A DNA stretch of 64,000 bases from QHVT01 sp036399015 (GTDB lineage: Bacteria; Acidobacteriota; Thermoanaerobaculia; Gp7-AA8). This document shows, in pieces, positions 33,243-44,646 of this stretch; within the stretch, counting starts at the first letter, position 1, and each line of letters starts with the position of its first letter. The notes under the pieces are model-generated. The model saw only the letters and a list, made by a program, of their open reading frames with translations, did no database searches and was not told where the DNA came from. The stretch is taken from positions 1 to 64,000 of the forward strand of contig DASWNW010000095.1 of NCBI GenBank assembly GCA_036399015.1, in the 5' to 3' direction. The position numbers and the translations under genes are program-made.

Positions 33243-35484
33243 CCGCCGCCGCGGCGGCGACGGCTCCTTTCTTCGCGTAGTAGGTGAGCCTCCCCAGAAT
33301 CTCCTCATTCGTGGCCGGCAACTTCAGCTTCGCGAGCTCCCCATTCGACACGAACCCGAGCGCGTGCTTCACCGCACACCACGCTGAAATCGCCATGAGC
33401 AACGGCGGCTCGCCGACGGCCTTGCTGCCGGCGACGTTGACCGGGTTGTCGTGCTCGATCCAGTCGAGATGAAACTCGGGCGGCAGGTCGTTGATGTTGG
33501 GGATCTTGTACGTGGTCGGGGAGTGCGAGAGCAACTCGCCGTTGGGTGCGTAGCGGAGGTCTTCGGTCGTCACCCAGCCGAGGCCCTGGATGAAGCCGCC
33601 GACGAGCTGGCCGCGGTCGACGCCGGGGTTGATCGGCTTGCCGATGTCCATCAGCACGTCGCTGCGCAGCACCTGCAGTTCGCCGGTGAAACGATCGATC
33701 AGCACCTCGGAGCACGCCGTCCCCATCGTGAAGTAGAGGAACGGCGTCCCGCGGCCGCTGGTCCAGTTCCAGTCGAGGCGCGGCGTGGCGTAGAACCCCC
33801 GCTCTCCGAGCGGCACGCGCTCCTGGTAAGCGAGTTTTACGAGCTGCTCCCAGGTCATGAGCCCGCCATGCTGGCGCTGCACCTCGTCGAGGCGCTGCCG
33901 GATCCGGCGGCAGGCGTCGAGGGCGGCGCTGCCGTTGAGGTCCGCGCCGCTGGAGGCGGCGGTGGCGGAGGTGTTGTTGTTCTTCTCCGTCGACGTCTGC
34001 ATCACCACCACGCGCTCGATCGGCACGCGCAGCTCGTCCGCCACGAGCTGGCGGATCTTCGTGTTCACGCCCTGCCCCATCTCGGTCGCGCCGGTCGAGA
34101 CCTGCACGCTGCCGTCGAGGTAGACGTTCACCAGCGCGTTCGCCTGGTTGAGGAACTTGGTGTTGAAGGAGATGCCGAACTTCACCGCCGTCAGCGCGAG
34201 CCCTTTGAGGTGCGTGCGGGAGGTCTCGTTGAACGAGCGCACGGCGCTCATGCGCGCGCGGTAGTCGCAGCGCTCCTCCAGCTCCGTGAAGAGGCGGGGG
34301 AGGGTGTTGTTCGCGACCACCTGCTCGTAGGGCGTGGTGTTGCGCGTTTCCACGCCGTAGCAGTTGGCGCGGCGGACGTCGAGCGGGTCGCGCTTCAGGA
34401 AGGCGGCGATCTCCTCCATGATGTTCTCGATGTTCGCGACCCCCTGCGGTCCGCCGAAGCCGCGGAAGGCGGTGTTCGGCGGGTTGTGCGTGCGGCAGAC
34501 CGTACCGCGGATCTCGATGTTCGGGATGTAGTAGGCGTTCTCGGCGTGCGTCATCGCGCGCGCCATGACGGCGGGCGAGAGGTCGGCGTACGCGCCACCG
34601 TCGGAGTAGAGGTCGACCTTCAGCGCGACGATCTCGCCGGTGCGGTCGAAGCCGACGCGGTAGCGGTTCCGGAAGGCGTGGCGCTTCCCGGTGACGTGCA
34701 TGTCGGTGTCTTTGTCGTAGACGATGCGTGCGGAGCGCTTCGTGTTGCGCGCGACGAGCGCCGCCATCGCCGCCGGGTGCGTGGCCTGGGACTCCTTACC
34801 GCCGAACGCACCGCCCATGCGCTTCGTGTTCACGACCACCTGGCTCATGTCGATGCCGAGGAGGTGGGCGATGACTTCCTGCACCTCGGTCGGGTGCTGC
34901 GTCGACGAATGCACCGTCACCGAACCATGCTCGCCCGGGTAGACGAGCGCGGCCTGCGACTCGAGGTAGAAGTGGTCCTGACCCTGGTTCTCGAAGACCC
35001 CTTCGAGGACGTGCTCCGCGGCGGCGAGGGCGGCGTCGGCGTCTCCGCGGCGGATGAAGCGGGTCTCGCCGAGGAAGCTGTTCGCGGCGATCGCCTCCTC
35101 GATGGTGAGGATCGGCGGGAGCTCTTCGAGGTCGATTTTGATAGCGCGCTTTGCCGCATTCATGGCGGCCGCGGTGTCGGCGGCGATGACGACGAGCGGC
35201 TGTCCGCGGAAGAAAACCTCCTCCTCGACCAGCAGCGGCTCGTCCTTGGCGATCGGGCCGAAGCAGTTGTGGGCGAGGTCTTCGTGCGTGTAGATGCCGG
35301 CGACGCCGGGGATGGCGCGCGCCTCCGTGAGGTCGATCGATCGGACGCGGGCGTGCGCGTGGGGGCTCCAGACGAAGTCGACGAGCAGCTCGCCGGGGAG
35401 CGGCGGCAGGTCGTCGATGTACATCGACTCACCGGTCACGTGACCGCGGGCGGAGTCGTGCGGAACGTCCTTGCCTACGTACAT
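33238..35484 (-). CDS. xdhB: Xanthine dehydrogenase, molybdenum-cofactor subunit
   Basis: 748 aa. Xanthine-oxidase-family motifs: GQDHFYLESQAALVYP, MGGAFGGKESQ, PPNTAFRGFGGPQGV (catalytic-site Arg/Phe region), TGATEMGQGVNTK, SSGADLNGSAA and the active-site Glu in KAVGEPPLLMA. It oxidises hypoxanthine/xanthine to urate together with XdhA. The ATG follows the xdhA stop by 3 bases (TAAGGAATG), so translation is coupled. Subunit naming follows the two-subunit bacterial type. The C-terminus ends in a run of alanines next to hairpin B. Confidence 0.94.
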   Translation of the reverse strand: MYVGKDVPHDSARGHVTGESMYIDDLPPLPGELLVDFVWSPHAHARVRSIDLTEARAIPGVAGIYTHEDLAHNCFGPIAKDEPLLVEEEVFFRGQPLVVIAADTAAAMNAAKRAIKIDLEELPPILTIEEAIAANSFLGETRFIRRGDADAALAAAEHVLEGVFENQGQDHFYLESQAALVYPGEHGSVTVHSSTQHPTEVQEVIAHLLGIDMSQVVVNTKRMGGAFGGKESQATHPAAMAALVARNTKRSARIVYDKDTDMHVTGKRHAFRNRYRVGFDRTGEIVALKVDLYSDGGAYADLSPAVMARAMTHAENAYYIPNIEIRGTVCRTHNPPNTAFRGFGGPQGVANIENIMEEIAAFLKRDPLDVRRANCYGVETRNTTPYEQVVANNTLPRLFTELEERCDYRARMSAVRSFNETSRTHLKGLALTAVKFGISFNTKFLNQANALVNVYLDGSVQVSTGATEMGQGVNTKIRQLVADELRVPIERVVVMQTSTEKNNNTSATAASSGADLNGSAALDACRRIRQRLDEVQRQHGGLMTWEQLVKLAYQERVPLGERGFYATPRLDWNWTSGRGTPFLYFTMGTACSEVLIDRFTGELQVLRSDVLMDIGKPINPGVDRGQLVGGFIQGLGWVTTEDLRYAPNGELLSHSPTTYKIPNINDLPPEFHLDWIEHDNPVNVAGSKAVGEPPLLMAISAWCAVKHALGFVSNGELAKLKLPATNEEILGRLTYYAKKGAVAAAAAE

Positions 35485-35487
35485 TCC

Positions 35488-36891
35488 TTAAGGCGCCGCC
35501 TCCGGCGGCGACGTGCATTCGAAGTAGAACCTCGACATGATGTTCTCGGCGAGCTGGAGGCGGAACTCCTTCGAGCCGCGGACGTCGGTGATCGGCGCGA
35601 TCTCGCCGCGAGCGATCTCGCCCGCCTCGGCGAACGTCTCCTGCGCGAACGGCCGTCCGCTGAGAAACTCCTCGGTTTGTCCGAGCCGAAGGACCATCGG
35701 GCCGACGCCGCCGTAGGCGATCCGCATCGACTCGATCTTCCCGTCATTCCGCTTCATCAGCATCGCGGCGGTGAACGTCGAGATGTCGAGATGGCTGCGC
35801 TTGGAGATCTTGTAGAGGCGCAGCGTCTCCTCCCCCTCCGGCAGCGGGATGAAGACGCGGGTGATGATCTCGTCCGGCTGGAGCGCGAGCTTCTTGTAGC
35901 CGACGTAGAAATCGGAGATGGCAACGGTGCGGGCGCCCTTCGTGCCGGTCAGCTCGAGGCTCGCGTTCATGACGTAGAGGAACGGGAGCGTGTCGGCGAT
36001 CGGCGAGGCGTTGGCGATGTTGCCGGCGAGCGTGCCGGCGTTCTTGATCTGCGGGGAGCCGAAGCGGTCCATCACCGGGACGAGCGCCGGGACGACGTCG
36101 CGGATCGCCGCCTCGAACTGCGCGAGCGACGCGCGTCCTCCGACAACGAGCGTGCGGCCGTCGACGCGGACGTCGCCCAGCCCCTCGATGCCTTCGAGTG
36201 AGAGGATCGCCTCGGGGACGAAGTGGCGCTTCGTGTGCCACACGCCGAAGTCGGTGGCGCCCTGCACGATGACCGTGTTCGGGTGCTCCGCCTTGAAGCG
36301 GATCGCCTCGTTCAGGTCGACCGGCTTGGCGAACTTGCCGATGCTCACCGGCTCCCGCTCCACTTCGGCGATGGCGGCGAGGATGGGTGCGCTGTCGTAG
36401 CGCTGCGCGATCTTCGGCTGGCCGGCGACTTCGTTCGCGGCGCGGATGATCGACTCGTAGCCGGTGCAGCGGCAGAGATTTCCCGTCAGGCCGCGGCGCG
36501 CGTCCTTCGACCCTTCCTCGCACATGCCGGCCATGGCCATGATGAAGCCGGGCGTGCAGTAGCCGCACTGCGCGCCGTGGCAGCGGACCATGGCGTCCTG
36601 CACCGGCGTCAGCTCGCCGCCGCGCGCGAGGCCTTCGACGGTGACGATGTGCGCGCAGTCGAGCTGGAAGAGGAACTGGATGCAGGAGTTGATGGGGCGG
36701 TAGCGGAGCTCCCCATTCTCGCGGCGGCCGACCAGCACCGTGCAGGCGCCGCAGTCCCCCTCCTCGCAGACGATTTTCGTCCCGGTCGCGCGCTGGTCGT
36801 AACGGAGGAACCGGGAGAGGGTCTGGAACGCGCGCTCCCCCTGGATGCGATGCGGCTCACCGTTGACGTGGACGAGGACGAAGTCGCGCAT
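35488..36891 (-). CDS. xdhA: Xanthine dehydrogenase, iron-sulfur/FAD subunit
   Basis: 467 aa: an N-terminal plant-type [2Fe-2S] ferredoxin domain (CEEGDCGACTVLVG), a second [2Fe-2S] helical domain (CHGAQCGYCTPGFIMAM and NLCRCTGYESI), then an FAD-binding domain (VIVQGATDFGVWHTKR, GGRASLAQFE, AGTLAGNIANASPIAD) and a CO-dehydrogenase-type C-terminal domain. It passes electrons from the Mo site to NAD+. It is first in xdhA-xdhB-puuD, with a TACAAT box 13 bases before the ATG and a divergent promoter. Confidence 0.94.
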   Translation of the reverse strand: MRDFVLVHVNGEPHRIQGERAFQTLSRFLRYDQRATGTKIVCEEGDCGACTVLVGRRENGELRYRPINSCIQFLFQLDCAHIVTVEGLARGGELTPVQDAMVRCHGAQCGYCTPGFIMAMAGMCEEGSKDARRGLTGNLCRCTGYESIIRAANEVAGQPKIAQRYDSAPILAAIAEVEREPVSIGKFAKPVDLNEAIRFKAEHPNTVIVQGATDFGVWHTKRHFVPEAILSLEGIEGLGDVRVDGRTLVVGGRASLAQFEAAIRDVVPALVPVMDRFGSPQIKNAGTLAGNIANASPIADTLPFLYVMNASLELTGTKGARTVAISDFYVGYKKLALQPDEIITRVFIPLPEGEETLRLYKISKRSHLDISTFTAAMLMKRNDGKIESMRIAYGGVGPMVLRLGQTEEFLSGRPFAQETFAEAGEIARGEIAPITDVRGSKEFRLQLAENIMSRFYFECTSPPEAAP

Positions 36892-36904
36892 GGGTCGGCC
36901 GCTG

Positions 36905-36925
36905 ATTGTATCGTTCTGTTACCGT
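36905..36925. promoter_or_regulatory. Bidirectional promoter: minus TACAAT, plus TACCGT
   Basis: TACAAT on the minus strand (36910-36905) serves xdhA. TACCGT on the plus strand (36920-36925) is 8 bases from the ATG at 36934. The whole intergenic gap is 42 bases. Confidence 0.5.
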
Positions 36926-36933
36926 AATCGAGC

Positions 36934-37971
36934 ATGTCCATCGGGTTCGCGAAGCGGGCCGGCGTCACCTCGGGAGTGCTCGGCGCCCTCTGCGTGCTCG
37001 CGGAGCTCTGCTTCCGGTTCCCGCATCTGCTGGTGACGAACGACGCGCGCACGTTCTACACGGCGAACATCCTCTTCTTCCGAGGACTGCTGCTCGCCGC
37101 CATCGCGCTCACGTTCGTGCTGGCCTGTCTCAGCGCGCTCGTGCTCCGGTCGAAGCTGCACTCGGCGCTCGGGCTGATTCTCGGCACCGTGGCCATCCTC
37201 CTCGGCGGCCCGTCGGCCGAGGCGGTGACGTCGAAGCCGCTGCCGGTGTCGGCGGGACTCGATTACTTCATCCTCTCGCTGCTCGTCACGGCGCTGCTGT
37301 TCGTGCCGATGGAGCGGCTCTGGCCGTTACGCGAGCAGCGCATCTTCCGCGACGGCTGGCAGCGCGACCTCGGCTACTTCTTCGTCAACCACGTCAGCGT
37401 GCAACTGCTCGCGTTCCTGACCATCATCCCGGTGCAACTGTTCTTCGCCTGGGCGGTCGACGGGCCGTTTCAGCGCGCGATCGCGGCGCAGCCGCTCTGG
37501 CTTCAGTTCGTCGAGGTTCTTTTCGCCGTCGACTTCACCAGCTACTGGGTGCACCGCGCGTTTCACCGGGTGCCGCTGCTGTGGCGCTTCCACGCGGTGC
37601 ATCACTCGATCGAGCAGCTCGACTGGCTGGCCGGCTCGCGCCTGCACCTGGTCGACGTCATCGTGACGCGCCTGTTCGGATTCCTGCCGGTCTTCCTCCT
37701 CGGCTTCTCCGCGCCGGCGGTGTACGCGTACCTGATCTTCGTCTCGTTCCACGCGGTCTACATCCATGCGAATGTCAGCCATCGCTGGCCCGTCGTGCGC
37801 GGCGTCCTGACGACGCCGGAGTTTCATCACTGGCACCACGCCGCCGAGGCGGAGGCGGTGGACAAGAACTTCGCGGTGCTGCTGTCGTGCATCGATCGGA
37901 TGTTCGGGACGGCATACCTGCCTGACCGCTGGCCGCGGAGTTACGGGCTGGTCGAGGAGGGGCGGATTTGA
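36934..37971 (+). CDS. Fatty acid hydroxylase/sterol desaturase family membrane protein
   Basis: 345 aa with ~7 hydrophobic spans and the di-iron histidine boxes of the family: YWVHRAFHRVP, FHAVHHSIEQLDW and, near the end, FHHWHHAAEAEAVDKNFA. Such enzymes hydroxylate or desaturate lipid chains or sterol-like molecules; bacterial members often act on hopanoids, ornithine lipids or carotenoids. The substrate is unknown. Leaderless start likely. It is followed without a gap by a ferritin-like gene (TTGA overlap). Confidence 0.85.
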   Translation: MSIGFAKRAGVTSGVLGALCVLAELCFRFPHLLVTNDARTFYTANILFFRGLLLAAIALTFVLACLSALVLRSKLHSALGLILGTVAILLGGPSAEAVTSKPLPVSAGLDYFILSLLVTALLFVPMERLWPLREQRIFRDGWQRDLGYFFVNHVSVQLLAFLTIIPVQLFFAWAVDGPFQRAIAAQPLWLQFVEVLFAVDFTSYWVHRAFHRVPLLWRFHAVHHSIEQLDWLAGSRLHLVDVIVTRLFGFLPVFLLGFSAPAVYAYLIFVSFHAVYIHANVSHRWPVVRGVLTTPEFHHWHHAAEAEAVDKNFAVLLSCIDRMFGTAYLPDRWPRSYGLVEEGRI

Positions 37972-38489
37972 GCGACGCGAGGCAGAAACTGATTCGCCAG
38001 TTGCAGGGGGCGTGCTCCGGCGAACTGGCGGCGGGGTACGCGTACCGGGGCCACTGGAGGAGCCTGCGCGAGGGGGCGGAGCGGGAGCGTATCCGCCAGA
38101 TCGAGGCGGAGGAGTGGCATCACCGCGAGCTGGTACTGGGGCTCCTGCGCGAGCTCGGCGCGAAGCCGAACCCGCTCCGCGAGGCGATCTTCTGGGTCAT
38201 CGGACGGACGCTCGGCGCGCTCTGTCCCGTCAGCGGCTGGTTCCTCCCGATGTGGGGCGCCGGTCGGCTGGAGCGGGGGAACATCGTCGAGTACGAGGTG
38301 GCGGCGGTCTACGCCGTCGAGTGCGGCCATCCCGAGATGGTCGACTGCCTGCTGACGATGGCAGAGGTGGAGTGGGACCACGAGCTCTTCTTCCGCGAGC
38401 GCATCGTCGGTCACCGCTGGCTGCGCTTCTGGCGGTTGTGGGACGCGCCGCCGGCGAAAGAGTCGATCCGGCGGCGTCAGTCGATCTGA
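37968..38489 (+). CDS. Ferritin-like/COQ7-type di-iron protein
   Basis: 173 aa four-helix protein. Likely iron ligands: Glu in SGELAAGYAYRGH, EAEEWHHREL, NIVEYEVAAVYA and MAEVEWDHELFF, i.e. two ExxH-type pairs plus bridging Glu residues. It resembles demethoxyubiquinone hydroxylase (COQ7)-like and rubrerythrin-like proteins. TTG start overlapping the previous stop, with GAGGAGG 7 bases before it. Pairing with a di-iron membrane hydroxylase may mean related oxidation chemistry. The exact role is unknown. It overlaps the convergent FKBP gene by 13 bases. Confidence 0.75.
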   Translation: MSDARQKLIRQLQGACSGELAAGYAYRGHWRSLREGAERERIRQIEAEEWHHRELVLGLLRELGAKPNPLREAIFWVIGRTLGALCPVSGWFLPMWGAGRLERGNIVEYEVAAVYAVECGHPEMVDCLLTMAEVEWDHELFFRERIVGHRWLRFWRLWDAPPAKESIRRRQSI

Positions 38490-38908
38490 ACGAGCTCCAG
38501 CTCGAACGTGAGGTCCTTGCCGGCCAACGGATGATTCGCATCGAGCGTCACCGAGGTGGCGTCGACGTTGGCCACCTGCACCGCCGCGCTGCTGCCGTCG
38601 GGGAACCCGACCTTGAGCATGTCACCGACCTCGATGTCTCCGCCGTTGTCGGGCATCTGGTCCTTGGAGACGGTGAAGACCAGCTCGTCGCGATGATCGC
38701 CGTACGCATTTCCCGCCTCGATGTGCTGCGTCTTCTTCTCCCCCGTCGTCATCCCCTCGATCGCCTGCTCGAACCCGGGGATGACCTCCCCCGCTCCGAG
38801 CGTGAAGACGATCGGCTCCGCGCCGGCGGAGGAGTCGAACTCGGTGCCGTCAGCAAGGGTGCCCCGGTAATGCACGTGAACGGTGTCGCCGCGTTTGGCC
38901 TGTTGCAT
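38477..38908 (-). CDS. FKBP-type peptidyl-prolyl isomerase (SlyD-like)
   Basis: 143 aa. The FKBP core is at both ends (VHVHYRGTLADGTEFDSS, GAGEVIPGFEQAIEGMTTGE and C-terminal LTFELELVQID), with the chaperone IF insert between (HRDELVFTVSKDQMP through NVDATSVTLDANHPLAGKDL). This is the SlyD arrangement without a His-rich metal-binding tail. It is cytosolic, with no signal peptide. It catalyses prolyl isomerisation and aids folding. Confidence 0.92.
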   Translation of the reverse strand: MQQAKRGDTVHVHYRGTLADGTEFDSSAGAEPIVFTLGAGEVIPGFEQAIEGMTTGEKKTQHIEAGNAYGDHRDELVFTVSKDQMPDNGGDIEVGDMLKVGFPDGSSAAVQVANVDATSVTLDANHPLAGKDLTFELELVQID

Positions 38909-38942
38909 GGGTGGTGGTCGAGGGCAAGGATCGCGCCTGATT

Positions 38943-39109
38943 GTTCGCGTTGCGCGTTGCGCGTTGCGCGTTGCGCGTCGCCCGGTGCCAGTTGCGTGTT
39001 GCGAGTTGCGCGGGCGCGGTCGCCTGGGCGACTCTCCGTCGCGGGTGCTGCCAGGCGCTACAGCGCGGGCAACACGCTACGCGCTACACGCAACGCGCGA
39101 CGCGCAAGC
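38943..39109. repeat. Heptamer-armed hairpin C (largest)
   Basis: Left arm: ten 7-mers in phase (38943-39012), mostly TTGCGCG. Right arm: seven 7-mers (39061-39109) of the complementary type (CGCAACG, CGCTACG, CGCTACA and similar). The middle is 48 bases. It occupies most of the gap between the FKBP gene and the treS stop. Confidence 0.85.
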
Positions 39110-39123
39110 GGCGCGCGCCAACT

Positions 39124-42384
<3,261 letters not shown>

Positions 42385-42390
42385 AACTGT

Positions 42391-42485
42391 GAACACGGAA
42401 CGCGGAACACGGAACGCAGAACGATGAAAAGCGAGCGCGCAGCGGCCTCTCGTTCCGTGTTCCGTGTTCTACGTTCTACGTTCCT
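42391..42485. repeat. Heptamer-armed hairpin D
   Basis: Left arm: GAACACG, GAACGCG, GAACACG, GAACGCA, GAACGAT (42391-42425). Right arm: CGTTCCG, TGTTCCG, TGTTCTA, CGTTCTA, CGTTCCT (42451-42485). The middle is 25 bases. It fills the gap between glgE and treS exactly; the arms have five units each. Confidence 0.88.
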
Positions 42486-44482
42486 CATAAGAAGTACTCA
42501 AAGTCTTTTTCGGTGCGGACGCGCCGCCGAATCCTGAAGATGTGCGCGGAGACGACGTGCGGGTTGAGCTGCACGAAGTTCCGTGGGCCGTGCCAGGTAT
42601 GGCGCGCGCCGCTGAGGAGGTCGTGCACCTGGAAGGGGCGCCCTCCCTCGAGCTTCAGCGCCTCCATGTCGAGGTCGATCCAGGCGGCGTGGGTGTTGTG
42701 GGGGTCGAGGTTGACCACGCAGATGATCGCGTTCTCGCCCGCCGTCTTGCTGTAGCAGAGGATGTTCTCGTTGTCGGTCTCGTGGAACGTGAGCGTGGCG
42801 TTCTGCTGCAGGGCGATGTTGTCGCGGCGGATGCGGTTCACGGCCGCGATGAGCTCCGTAAGGTCGTCGTCGGTCGGCGGCCAGTACTTGACCTCGTACT
42901 TCTCGGAGTCGAGGTACTCCTCGCTCCCCTGCTCGCGCGGCAGGTGGACGAAGCGCTCGTACGCCGGTCCGTAGATGCCGTACGAGGCGGTGAGGGTGGC
43001 GGCGAGGATGAGCCGCTGCGTGAACGCGGCACGGCCGCCGTGCTGCAGGAACTCGGTGAGGATGTCGGGGGTGTTCGGCCAGAAGTTCGGCCGGAAGAAG
43101 TCGCTGACCGGCGGCCGGGTGATCTCCTCGAGGTACTCCTGCAGCTCGTGCTTGGTATTGCGCCAGGCAAAGTAGGTGTACGACTGCGTGTACCCCGCCT
43201 TCGCCAGCCGGTACATGATCTTCGGCCGCGTGAACGCCTCGGCGAGGAAGACGAGGTCGGGCCATTCGCGCTTGAGGTCGCGGATGCACCACTCCCAGAA
43301 CGGCAGCGGCTTCGTGTGCGGGTTGTCGACGCGGAAGACGCGCACACCCTTCCTCGCCCAGAAGGCGAAGACGTCGCGCAGCTCCGCCCAGAGCTCGCTC
43401 CACTGCTCGCTCTCGAAGTGGAAGGGATAGATGTCCTGGTACTTCTTGGGAGGGTTCTCCGCGTACTGGATCGTCCCGTCCGGCCGCATCAGGAACCACT
43501 GCGGATGTTCCTTGACGTAGGGGTGATCGGGGGCTGCCTGGAAGGCGATGTCCATCGCCACCTCGATGCCGAGGGCGTTCGCGCGCGCTACGAGACGCTC
43601 GAAGTCGTCGATGGTGCCGAGCTGCGGATGGATCGCCTTGTGGCCGCCCTCCTTCGAGCCGATGGCCCAGGGGCTGCCGACGTCATCCGGCTCCGCCTTG
43701 ACCCTGTTGTTCTTCCCCTTGCGGAACGTCTCGCCGATCGGGTGGATCGGCGGCATGTAGAGGATGTCGAAGCCCATGCGGGCGATGCGGGGAAGCTGCG
43801 CCTCGACGTCGGCGAACGTGCCGTGCCTCCCCGGCTCGGTGGCGGCGGAGCGGGGGAAGAGCTCGTACCAGGTGCTGAAGGCCGAGCGCGGCCGGTCGAC
43901 CTCGATGAGGAGCTCGGAGTGATAGCGGGTGATGAACTTCCGCTCGGCGTTCCGCCACATCAGGGCGAGGAGGTCTTCGCTCCAGAGGTCTTCGATCTTC
44001 TCGGCGATGCTGTCGTCGCTCTCGAGGGCGGCGATGAACGCATCGAGACGCCGCTTGTCGCGCGTTCCGGCGCGCTCGGCGGCGGCGCGCATGTACCCGA
44101 GGCCGATCAGCAACTGCACGCGCAGCTCTTCGTCGGTCGCGCCGCCGTCGACGCGCTTCTTCAGGTCGCGATGCCAGGTGAGGAAGTGGTCGATCCACGC
44201 TTCGATGGTGAAGCGGTGGAACCCGAGGTCCTGGACGGGGAACTCGGCGCGCCAGCGGTCGTTGACGAGGGCGTGCATGCGCACTTCCTTCCACTCCGAC
44301 TCGCTCTCGTGCCGGTGCAGCACGATGGCCGAAATGAGGTCATGACCATCCGCGAAGATGTCTGCCTCTGCGAACACGACATCGCCGAGGACCCGCTTCG
44401 CGGGGAACGCTCCTCCGTCGACTTCAGGAGACGCGGCTTCGATGATGACGCGGTGTCTACCGTCCAGCTCCGCTCGAACCAC
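42485..44482 (-). CDS. glgE: Alpha-1,4-glucan:maltose-1-phosphate maltosyltransferase
   Basis: 665 aa GH13_3 enzyme. It has an N-terminal beta domain (HRVIIEAASPEVDGGAFPAK), LYMPPIHPIGETFRKGKNN, nucleophile Asp386 (GVRVFRVDNPHTKPLPFWEW), acid Glu415 (LVFLAEAFTRPKIM) and FFRPNFWPNTPDIL. It extends alpha-1,4-glucan with maltosyl units from maltose-1-phosphate, the product of TreS-Mak downstream; GlgB then branches it. GTG start; no clear ribosome site. The stop lies at the end of hairpin D. Confidence 0.95.
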   Translation of the reverse strand: MVRAELDGRHRVIIEAASPEVDGGAFPAKRVLGDVVFAEADIFADGHDLISAIVLHRHESESEWKEVRMHALVNDRWRAEFPVQDLGFHRFTIEAWIDHFLTWHRDLKKRVDGGATDEELRVQLLIGLGYMRAAAERAGTRDKRRLDAFIAALESDDSIAEKIEDLWSEDLLALMWRNAERKFITRYHSELLIEVDRPRSAFSTWYELFPRSAATEPGRHGTFADVEAQLPRIARMGFDILYMPPIHPIGETFRKGKNNRVKAEPDDVGSPWAIGSKEGGHKAIHPQLGTIDDFERLVARANALGIEVAMDIAFQAAPDHPYVKEHPQWFLMRPDGTIQYAENPPKKYQDIYPFHFESEQWSELWAELRDVFAFWARKGVRVFRVDNPHTKPLPFWEWCIRDLKREWPDLVFLAEAFTRPKIMYRLAKAGYTQSYTYFAWRNTKHELQEYLEEITRPPVSDFFRPNFWPNTPDILTEFLQHGGRAAFTQRLILAATLTASYGIYGPAYERFVHLPREQGSEEYLDSEKYEVKYWPPTDDDLTELIAAVNRIRRDNIALQQNATLTFHETDNENILCYSKTAGENAIICVVNLDPHNTHAAWIDLDMEALKLEGGRPFQVHDLLSGARHTWHGPRNFVQLNPHVVSAHIFRIRRRVRTEKDFEYFL

Positions 44483-44534
44483 TGCGGGCGTGAGTAGTGC
44501 CAGTTGCGTGCCGGTGAAAGTGGTGAGTCGAAGT

Positions 44535-44646
44535 GGGTTCCTCGGGTTCCTCGGGTTCCTCGGAGGTCCTCGGGATGGTCAGGACAAATCGCGGTCGGTC
44601 GTCCCCGAGGAACGCCGAGGAACTGCCGAGGAACCCGAGGAACCCG
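44535..44646. repeat. Hairpin E with 9-base units
   Basis: Left arm: GGGTTCCTC three times (44535-44561), then a degenerate unit. Right arm: CCGAGGAAC four times (44605-44643), spaced 9-11 bases. Same design as the heptamer hairpins but with a 9-mer. The right arm lies inside the next gene's C-terminal coding region. Confidence 0.8.

Noticed and set aside
36905..36925. A riboswitch or small RNA between xdhA and the hydroxylase gene
   Set aside because: The gap is only 42 bases and is fully explained by two -10 boxes.
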